From contig CM073195.1 in NCBI GenBank assembly GCA_037042915.1, forward strand, positions 3,596,001-3,660,000: a DNA stretch of 64,000 nt. The letters run 5' to 3'. The notes under the pieces are model-generated. The model searched no databases and was not told the DNA's origin. It saw only the letters and a list, made by a program, of their open reading frames with translations. Position numbers and translations under genes: made by a program. Source of the stretch: Auricularia sp. M13. Lineage: Eukaryota > Basidiomycota > Agaricomycetes > Auriculariales > Auriculariaceae. Positions within the stretch are counted from its first letter, which is position 1. Each line of letters starts with the position of its first letter. This document shows positions 55,841-64,000 of the stretch, piece by piece.

Positions 55841-56549
55841 GAACAGACTCCCAGCGTCATATCTATCCTAACCGCGTTCTTCCCTGTCCGCCGCGACGGT
55901 CATGAATTTGTTCAGCCTTGCTGCCAGTACTGGGCGAAGCTCAATGTTGGCGGACCGCTCAGCGCTTGTGCACAGAATCCGCTGCGTAGACAGCGTGGTC
56001 TGGTGCATCAGTAAGTACGGTCGGACACCTCATGTGCAACAGGACCTGTGCTCATTGACTGCAATTCCTTGGCAGCATGATGCCATTGGATGGCAGTGGC
56101 TTATCTAGCCGATCCATACGATTTGCATTTCGCAATTGTTCGCAAGACGTCGTGCTGGCCTTCGAAACAGCCTGGAATCGGTATGGAGCAACGACCGAGC
56201 GCACACATATATCATCCCGCTCGAAGATACCATGTGCTCCTGCTCAGCGCGGCATTTGTCTGCACGGATTGCATTTGTAGTATTAGAACTCGATCTCTTC
56301 TCTGACATTACGGATCCGCTGGCCGCTGGATCATGTTACGGCTTGGATCCACATGGTGCCGCTTCGCTTCCTCGTCTGGGTCAGCGCCCATCAGAGTTGC
56401 TCTTGTAAGTTGCTGTGCATCGCCGACAACCTCTTCGCTATATAAGGGCCCTGCTGCGGTTTTTGGTTCTTCGAACTTGTCTCCCTTCATCAGGCGGGCT
56501 TGTTCTACGCGCTGCCAGGTCATCTGTGTAGTCCAGACGCGTCGTGACG
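55841..56549. other. Intergenic, promoter of the intact subtilase
   Basis: No gene. A TATATAAG box lies at 56439-56446. Confidence 0.45.
56439..56446 (+). promoter_or_regulatory. TATA box of the S8 protease gene
   Basis: TATATAAG about 105 bp upstream of the ATG at 56550. Confidence 0.45.
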
Positions 56550-58222
56550 ATGTTCTCTCTTACTCGCTTCGTTGCGCTCTCCCTCGCTCTGCTCGGTGCG
56601 GCTGAAGCAGCCCCTGGACTTCTCTCCGTCGCTTCTGCGACCGGTCCCGTTCGTCCGGGAGGCTACATCGTCACGCTCAAGACCGCCGCTGTTGCGCGTC
56701 GCGGCCTCTCCTCCGCCCATCGCTCACTCCTGAGCTCCTTCTCGGCCGCGGACTCTCAGATCAAGTACGAGTGGCCGAACCTGAACGCGTTTGCGGGGAC
56801 TTTCAGCGATGCTGCTCTGCTCGCTCTGCAGTCGTCAAGCGATGTGGCGGCGATCGAGCGCGACACGATTGGCGGCGTTGACGAGATAGTCACGCAGACG
56901 GATGCGCCATGGGGTCTGCAGCGCATTTCGCAAATTCCGAAGCTCGGAAGCTCGAACTACAGCGCTCTGGACTACACCTACTTGTATGACAGCTCCGGTG
57001 GCAAGGGCGTTGATATCTACATCATTGACACCGGTGCGTGCCGGCCGATCCATGATTATCAGTTGTGCTGATTATCATCCTTTATTCGTAGGTATCAATC
57101 TGGCTCACAACGACTTCGAGGGTCGTGCCCGTTGGGGATGGGTGAGCTCCGGTTCTTTTCTTGCCGTTTCTTCTAGTTTGCTCATGAAAGGTTTAGAGCG
57201 CCAACAACTTCCCGCAGAGGGACGGCTACGGTCATGGCTCTCACGTCGGTATGACTGTTCCAACCTCCCAGACGGGCTCTTCACTCATTCTTCGAAGCTG
57301 GTACGGCTGCGGGAAAGCGCTTCGGTGTTGCCAAGTCCGCAAATCTTGTTGCCGTCCGCGTTCTTGATGACTTTGGGTCTGGCGGTAAGTCTAGTAGATA
57401 TCCGTCTCTTGAAAAGCACTCATAAATCTTCCAGTCGTCTCCGATACGTTAGTAATCACGATTGGTTCCAATCGCTCAGTATTCATGGCTCCTGCAGCAT
57501 TGCCGCCGTTAACTGGGTCATCAACGAGGTTACCACCAACACACATGCCTCCAGTGTCATCAACATAAGCCTTCGATTCCCCCCTAGCGACGTCCTTGAC
57601 GCAGCTGTGACTGCCGTAAGTTGGTCATCGATGTCTTCGAGTAAATTGACAACTGTCACCGCAGGCTATCGATGCGGGCATTCACGTCGCAGTTTCTGCC
57701 GGGAATGCCGCCACTCTGGCTACGTCTCAGAGCCCGGCTCGCGCGGAGGCCGTCCTCACCATTGGCGCAACCACTATCAACGACACCATTGCATCGTACA
57801 GCAACTACGGACCTCGCGTTGATATCTTTGCCCCGGGTGACAACGTCATCTCCGTCCTCAGCACCTGTACGCAACCCCCGCAATGATCTCATTCATGCTG
57901 ACGCGCAATGTAGCCAACGACAGCTACACTATCATGTCTGGGACTTCGATGGCAACCCCTCATGTGGTTCGTCTGCTCACTGCGAATTCTTATACGTCAT
58001 CTGAAATCTCCTCTAGGCTGGCCTCGTTGCCTATGTTGTCGGACTGGAGGGCGACAAGCCTACCCCGGAAGTCCTTGCGCGCATTAAGGAGTGGAGCCCT
58101 GACGGTATCATCACCCGCCTGCGTAAGTGCAATGCTCTACCTGGGACGTCGAATCTACCTAATCCAATCTTTCAGCCGCGGACACCAACAACGAGCTCAT
58201 CAACAACGGTGCTAACCTGTGA
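56550..58222 (+). CDS. Secreted subtilisin-like serine protease (S8, proteinase K type), ten exons
   Basis: Exons 56550-57033, 57092-57141, 57197-57248, 57298-57384, 57435-57447 (13 nt), 57498-57615, 57665-57866, 57914-57966, 58017-58122 and 58176-58222 join in frame to 403 residues. A signal peptide (MFSLTRFVALSLALLGAAEA) and an inhibitor-type propeptide (GGYIVTLKTAAVARRG) precede the catalytic domain. The triad is Asp in YIIDTG, His in GHGSHVAG and Ser in SGTSMATPH; SAGNAA holds the oxyanion Asn. VINISLRFPP replaces the usual NMSLGG, an uncommon change. The enzyme should be exported and self-processed to degrade extracellular protein. Truncated relatives lie on both sides. Confidence 0.85.
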
Positions 58223-58580
58223 TGTGTAGACACTGTGTATCAATAAGAGCAAACCAGTAACGTGAACATGGGTTTTTCGGTTGACGTTTGGCAATCAGTT
58301 CAACATCGTCGACGTCCTGATCATAAAGCCAGGATCGATGCGTGCGATATTCTTGGGGTCGGAGAGCTTGAATCTCACCTACAGCACCTCAAGACTGATG
58401 AATGTATGCTTAGTCCTTGTCTGACCCAGTCACCGCTCGCTGTCCTGCTGTCGGTGCCACGGTCATCCGACCTCGAACCAGTCATGCACTCCTTCGGACG
58501 TCTCCTCGTAAATTTGCTTGCGTATCACCGGCGGCTCCAAGTCTGTTTCCTTATCTGTCGCTTCCGTTAAAATCCCAAGT

Positions 58581-58918
58581 CGCCTGGGGGGATACATCGT
58601 GACGCTCAAGGGAATTCATGCTCACATTCAAGCAGGGCGGTCTCGTCGCATACGTTATTGGTCTCGAGGGAGGGAAACAAATCCACTGACGCGATACTTG
58701 CACACATAACTAGTCTCCTTCGCCGACTCTCACGTAGGAAGACAATCGTTCCTAGTTAGAACATATGACTGAATGGAGCCCTGACGGCACTCTGACTGAG
58801 ATGCGTACAGTACGTGAAGCTGCTCAGATCACGACATTACGCGATAATACTCTATCTAGCTGAGGAAATCAACAAGGAAATTGCGAATAATGGGGTTCCT
58901 CTCAAGCCGCTTCAGTAG
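58581..58918 (+). pseudogene. Collapsed S8 subtilase relic: propeptide start joined to C-terminus
   Basis: LGGYIVTLKGIH matches the start of the protease propeptide. Within 60 bp follow GLVAYVIGLEGGK and then TEWSPDGTLTEM and EINKEIANNGV, which match the last three exons. The whole catalytic domain between them is missing, and the pieces are in different frames. A large internal deletion of a tandem copy explains this. Confidence 0.75.
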
Positions 58919-60200
58919 TGAAGCCATAATGCCTTCAGTATATCTTTGGCGCTACTTATTTCATAACCGCGTTTCCAGGCGAAGACATCATGAAATCGGG
59001 AAAAAGATGGTACTCTAATGTATACGGTTACATTGAAAATGGGCCTTTGAATTCCGTTGCAGTCTATTATATTACGATCTAAGCCCGGTATCAGGCTGCC
59101 CGTGATCTTGCGGAGTCTTACATCCGCGGACTTTGGATGACAGGCACATGTAAACGACCATATGACTGAATTGGGTGTTACAGTGGATTATAGTCAGTGT
59201 AACCGGGAAGCATCCTGATCAGAAACATACATAGAGATTCAACCATGGGAATGCTTGTAGGCTGCAACTGTTAAGCCTGCTGTGCCTTGGGGTTTGGTTG
59301 CAAGGATAGTCGAACGTCCGGGCGCAGAGAACACTCGAACGAACAACTAGAGCCTTCGGTGCGTTATTGAGCACACCGGCTACGTCGAGTAGCACGACCG
59401 AAGGGACCACGAGCAGCAGAGGACTCAGACGAGTAAGTCGGGCGAAGGGAGAATCCAGAGGCGAAGTCGAGAGAGAGAGAGATAGAGTGTGCGAGGGGCA
59501 CGACTATGTCGATTTCGTAACTGGGGAACTAGATACAAAGTCGAGGGTCTTTTATACCTGGGGAGGTGATCCGATGTACTCGGAGTGTATCCTAGAGACG
59601 AAGGAGAAGGGGCCTCAGATCAATAGAGATCGTCGTCATCGGCCGATAGGATGAGTAAGAGCGAGTGGGTAAGGTATCGGGGGATCGGGCGAATGACGAG
59701 AGGCGAATGACTAAGACGAGTGGAGCGAACCGGATATGAACACTATCGATACAGTAGGGACAAGGCGAATTAGGTGGATGTATGCGAGTAAGGAGAGAAG
59801 CTAGAGAAATGAGGGAGAGGTCTAGAGGTAGAGGACGATGAGGAGAACATATCCCGAGCATATGAACACGAGGGGAGATAAGCCGGGTATTCGGGAGCTT
59901 GACCGAGTTGACCGAGTTGGCCGAGTGACGTAGAATGACGCCGAGTGATGCCGAGAGCACGTGAGGTCCGCGGACCGGGGCACGGGCGTAACAGCAACAC
60001 AGATACCTCCTCCTAATTCCTCCTAACATGCATCTGGATATTTTAGAAGTTTTAATTGACTGGTACAGGAGAATTAAGTTCTGTTCTATGCAATATGCCG
60101 ACACATATGCTGAGTCTAGCATCCGTCTATGTCCTCGGGCAGTTTATGATTATGCATCCGATTCCGTCTGCTGCCGGAACGGAACCTTATCCTGCGGAAC
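58919..60200. other. Gene-poor, partly purine-rich sequence
   Basis: 59360-59960 is strongly G/A-biased on the plus strand with repeated CCGAGT-type words (around 59900-59960). No start, intron or domain is recognised on either strand. It may be a degraded repeat. Confidence 0.35.
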
Positions 60201-60777
60201 TACACGGCTACCCAGATGATTACCTGAAAGGTTGTAACTTTCCGGTTACCGCGTGTAGACACGGATTAGAAGAAAGCGAGGTAACCTGTGCAAAGACGTG
60301 CACGATGTAACCAAGTGACTTTGCTTATGTGACCCAATGACGCAACTAGTGTAACACCCATGATCCGAAGTGGGACCAAGGCAAACTCGTTGGACTTGTC
60401 TCTCGCAAAGTCTGGCATGGGGCCAAGTATGTGCCCAAAGGCTCTATTTTGCCCAAATCTTACTTCCATTGGTAAAAACTCATTGAAAGTTAGATATTTA
60501 TGCCAGCAGTCGGGTCCCTCCAAGCCTTTCCGGCCACCCTCGAGGAGGTGGGTTGACACGAGAACGAGCAGTCGATGGGTGGGGCGGAGCTACGGAACGC
60601 TCCTCCGTGTTTGGCCGAACGCCGGACACAGATCTGGTGACGGTGCTAGAACATTCTTGTGTTTGCACAGGTCATGTAATTCTGTTCTGAACTTGAATGA
60701 TCCAGGTAACTTTTTGAGAATATTCTATGTAACACATCAAATCACCTCGTTCAGGTAATAACCTGGGTAGCCGTGTA
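60201..60777. mobile_element. Inverted-repeat element of about 577 bp, MITE-like
   Basis: The left end TACACGGCTACCCAG..ATTACCTGAA (60201-60229) is repeated inverted at the right end (about 60749-60777) with two mismatches in about 28 bp. A second inner inverted pair occurs (AACCTGTGCAAAG near 60286 and TTTGCACAGGT near 60664). No transposase frame is present. No clear target-site duplication was found, so the superfamily is not assigned. Confidence 0.6.
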
Positions 60778-60983
60778 TTTGAGTCAACGAACCGCGGAGT
60801 CTGAAACGTACTTCAACTCTTTTCCTTGCCGCATCTCGTCCAGCAAGTCCCTCCAGATCCACGCCCTCCACGACTCGTCATGTGTAGCGGCCCAAGATGT
60901 CCTCCATCAAGCCCAACCGCTGGTTTCTCGTCGTTCATCGCCTCAGGGTCCACATTTTGCCCTCCTCGTTGCTCTTTGCTGCT

Positions 60984-61490
60984 TAGCGCTCAGTTAGTTA
61001 CCGGAAGTTAGTAACTTTGTTACTAACTTGTTAGTTACTAACGTGTTATTAACACCTGGGCGGCAGGGAGACTGTGTTATTAACTTTACAGGTACATCAG
61101 AGCAGCGGGTTGGAGCAGGGATCTCTGCCTCAGAAGTTTCCGTTGGGTGACCCCCAATTCTCAGAGCACTCCCAGTGTCCAGATTTCCTCTGGAAGTTAT
61201 TGCATTGGAGTGATCCCTGTTTGCTCAAGCCTTCCGCTGGCTGGATTGATGGGCATGAGCCGTATTTGAGGGCAGCATTCATAGATTGCACACTCAGGTG
61301 GACATTAAACGGGCATTCCGAGCCACTCACACTCTCCAGTCACTACAACTGGGTGAACTCGAGATGCACTCTCGACTTGTATGTATTACATAAGCTCATT
61401 GTTATTAACAATGTTAATAACACGGTGTTACTAACACCTAACGTTAGTAACATGTTAGTTATCTCGTCGGAGATAACTAACTGAGCGCTA
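60984..61490. mobile_element. hAT-like MITE, 507 bp, with 17-bp perfect terminal inverted repeats and 8-bp target duplication
   Basis: Left end TAGCGCTCAGTTAGTTA (60984-61000) is exactly inverted at 61474-61490. The flanks carry TTGCTGCT at 60976-60983 and again at 61491-61498, a perfect 8-bp target-site duplication. An 8-bp duplication and ends starting TAGNG are hallmarks of hAT elements. Subterminal regions are full of GTTACTAAC/GTTAGTAAC words. The middle 300 bp is non-repetitive and lacks a transposase, so the element is non-autonomous. Confidence 0.88.
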
Positions 61491-61498
61491 TTGCTGCT

Positions 61499-62874
61499 AC
61501 AAGGTCTGCTTCGTTGCTGTTGTTCTGCTCGCTGGTATTAGGTTTACTTTGGCTCTTGCTGCTCGGGATGCCTTTTCCGCTGGTGGATTGCTTCACTGGT
61601 CCTGGTCTTGCTTCGTTCACTGGTTGATACCGCTGTCATCGGAATCTTGATCTTCTTGGCTCGCCTCTTCCCTCCCTATGCATATACTGACCCCTTCTAC
61701 GTTCAGTTTTCTTAGGCCATGACCATGCACTTTCATGCGCTGTCGTCGTTCGCCGATCATGTATACCCACCATGTAGAGCTGATTTAACTATATACTTCC
61801 ATCTATTCTACCTCTCGTACCGTTTCGTCACATGCGCAAGTGCAAAGACTATTTATCCCGAGCCGGATTATATGAGCGTGGTGCGTGTTCGGTCACTGGT
61901 GCCCAACGCAGTCCGTATCAATTGGTGGGCTTGTCACTGAGGTACCGGAATCAACCAGACCGCCGGTTAACTTGTATGCCGTCGAGCAGTGGACACTAGC
62001 TTGACAACTGGCTGACCGGCCTTCAAATTGCTGGCCCAGGCTGACGAGATTCTGGTATCGTAAAGTTGAGTTTACTTTTAAAAGTAAGGGTCCGTCTCGC
62101 TTACATGCAATGTGAGAACTTGTAAGCAGTTCGGGACGTGCTAAGCAGTTACATTCAAATGTACTGCAATACAATGTTTTTCCCAATTTCATGATGGAGA
62201 CTTTACTTCTTCGGTCTCACCGTGACTCGTACTATGAGGAGATTTTGTGCTGTTTGATTATTGGGATGCGACCACGTCCCTGCCAAAGAGAGGACGGATA
62301 CTGGACGGATGTGACAAACGGGTGCTGAGCAAAACATTCCCACTGCCACCCGGAGGTCTACAAATCAGAGCCTAATAAGGCTTGATGTACCCGGGGGGTG
62401 CATCAAGCCTACTTAGGCTCGTGCCTGTGCTACTGAATGGCACGTGTGGAATATCTCCATACCTCCAGAGCTCTCGGGCCGCAGGTGATCAGTCAGCCCG
62501 GGGAGCTGACCGGACCCTGGGCTGCCTGTCAGCGGGATTGCCCTCCGCTGTCGCCGGCGCGGATCGCCATCACACATCGCCCGTCATCGTTGTTTGACGC
62601 GCGCTCATCGCCGTCGCCGTCGCCGGCAGCGACGACGACCAGCTCGCTCAGTTCTTTGTACTTAAATACGAAAAAAATACCATTGTAATCGCCTCAGAGA
62701 GCTCTATTCAATGGGATGCATAAAAGCAATACTGGTAACGAGTAGAAAGCGCAAAAACACGAAACAAGACAAAGCATATTGCAAAAGCATACTGGATGGG
62801 CATAGCGGGGCAATGAAGATAGGGAATGGAGGGAATGGGTACGGGTTGGGAATAGGGAAGGGAATATGGTGGGC
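61499..62874. other. Intergenic, no gene supported
   Basis: Short frames only. The inverted repeat at 62368-62420 is the one structural feature noticed. Confidence 0.45.
62368..62420. repeat. Hairpin: 20-bp inverted repeat with 13-nt loop
   Basis: GAGCCTAATAAGGCTTGATG (62368-62387) faces CATCAAGCCTACTTAGGCTC (62401-62420), pairing at 18 of 20 positions, around a loop TACCCGGGGGGTG. Confidence 0.7.
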
Positions 62875-64000
62875 TTAGTCGTCTTCCTCGTCGCTGTCGC
62901 CCTCCCGCTCCGAGTCGTTGGCCGCGGCACGGTTGTTGATGCCCATGGGCTGCTTTCGAGACTTGCCCGCATCGGAGCGCTTCTTACGAGGGCGCGGCAC
63001 GATGTTTTCCGCCTCGGCCTGGTCTTGTCGCGCAAGAAGCGCGTCGAGCCGCGCCGCGCGTTCCGCCACGGGGACCTCGCGCCATCCGGCCTTGCCAGCG
63101 CGTACGAGCGAGATGAGGTGCCGAAGCACGTCGGGCGTATTGAGCTTCTGGAAGTTGGGTGGGCCAGCGGGCACCAACCCAAAGAACTCGGCGCCGTGCC
63201 TCTTCAATGCGTTGTACTGGTTGTAAACGGGCTTGCAGTTGGCGATCTTCTCACCTGTACAGAAGTCAGCGCTAGAATTTAATTAAAGGGTCTGCAGACG
63301 TACGCCACAGCTTATTGAGCATGTCGCGCGCCTGCTTCTTGAGGACGCCGGCATCGTCGCACAGGAGCTCGGCCTGCGCCCCTGTACCCGTGGCCTTCGA
63401 GCGGCCAACAGACCACCCGTCGAACTCGATCGCGAGCTCGCTCGGGGTGCAGTTCAGCTTCGAGATGGTGAAGCCTTCGACACCGCTTGAAGTAAAGACT
63501 TTGCCACCGCCGTACGCGCGGCTGTTGCGATTAGCGACGAGCAAAATGTAGTTGACGTCGCATCTGTTTGCGGCGGCCGCAAGCTGTAAAATATGAGATA
63601 CAATACGAAAACTGAGAGTGTTCAGACGTACCTCCATTCCAATAGTATCCATGGTCTTGTCGAGGTCGGTCGCCTGGGCCTTCGCGCTGTGGTGCATGAC
63701 GTTGGCCTTGTTGTACCGGTGCTGCTTGAGTTGCTCCATATGCGCGGCCTTTTCTGCATCGGTTAGCGCGTCGAACTCGGCCCTGATCGCAGGGTCGCGC
63801 GTCATCGTCGGGATTTTGTTGCGCCCCGTCGCTGGAAGTGTTTGAGTAGAAATAGAGAGTGCAATAGCACTACTTACCTGCTGTATAGGATGGGGACCGC
63901 ACGTGCAGAAACGCGTTGAACGCGTTGGCCTCCTTGGTACCCTTCTTGAACAGGGATGTGCGATTGAACTTGACGCGCGCATACTCGTAGCGCCTGGATC
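62875..64000 (-). CDS. Protein of unknown family, 5' part beyond the window
   Basis: Exons 64000-63878 (partial), 63831-63632, 63583-63304 and 63254-62875 join in frame with introns of 46-49 bp. The visible text starts EYARVKFNRTSLFKKGTKEA and continues through RAEFDALTDAEKAAHMEQLK, NSRAYGGGKVFTSSGVEGF and FDGWSVGRSKATGTGAQAEL. The C-terminus is basic then acidic (RPRKKRSDAGKSRKQP, ending DSDEEDD). Frame and splice signals agree throughout, so it is probably a real, expressed gene. I do not recognise the family. The charged tail suggests a nuclear protein. Confidence 0.6.

Noticed and set aside
1-64000. CRISPR arrays, operons or ribosome-binding sites
   Set aside because: The sequence is spliced eukaryotic nuclear DNA; no short regularly spaced direct repeats with unique spacers were seen.

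Overview
The window is nuclear DNA of a filamentous basidiomycete, most likely an Agaricomycete (mushroom or polypore class). Most genes carry many short GT-AG introns of about 45-65 bp. Third codon positions are G/C rich. The families are typical of that class: expanded F-box/LRR proteins, BTB proteins, a fungal TET/JBP-like oxygenase, DHA2-type MFS transporters, secreted hydrolases and proteinase K-like proteases. No species can be named from sequence alone.

Layout. 0-10.5 kb: an F-box gene at the edge, a small secreted protein, then about 7 kb of mostly decayed DNA holding a fragment of a secreted hydrolase gene, a decayed multi-exon gene and one hypothetical gene. 11.4-14.8 kb: a Tgl2-like lipase, a tRNA-Gly(UCC) gene with an 11-nt intron, and the intact secreted hydrolase whose relic lies at 4.2 kb. 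16.3-26.2 kb: an F-box/LRR protein, an Ssr4-like chromatin-remodelling subunit, a secreted S33 peptidase, a second F-box protein and a CCDC25 homologue. 27.0-29.5 and 48.9-51.3 kb: two intact, oppositely oriented MFS paralogues. Between them lies an accessory-looking stretch: an unknown nuclear-type protein, a TET/JBP-like dioxygenase, a GC-rich minisatellite, a BTB protein, a DDE integrase-like gene, two copies of an identical 167-bp repeat and a NUDIX hydrolase. Closer to the second MFS gene come more ordinary genes: CRAL-TRIO, F-box and ferroportin. 51.6-58.2 kb: PRMT3, a 2OG-Fe(II) oxygenase and a subtilase flanked by two truncated relatives. 58.9-62.9 kb is gene-poor and carries two inverted-repeat elements, one a hAT-like MITE with a perfect 8-bp target duplication. 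The window ends inside a gene of unknown family.

Functionally the ordinary genes group into secreted degradation (S8 and S33 peptidases, alpha/beta hydrolase), transport (MFS, ferroportin), ubiquitin-ligase adaptors (four F-box proteins, one BTB protein) and chromatin or protein modification (Ssr4, PRMT3, TET/JBP-like). A recurring structural feature is very short internal exons (7, 10, 13, 16, 16 and 18 nt). In the 2OG oxygenase the 7-nt exon completes the codon of the metal-binding aspartate.

Exon boundaries were worked out by hand from GT-AG (rarely GC-AG) signals, reading-frame continuity and remembered family alignments. They are predictions, not transcript data.
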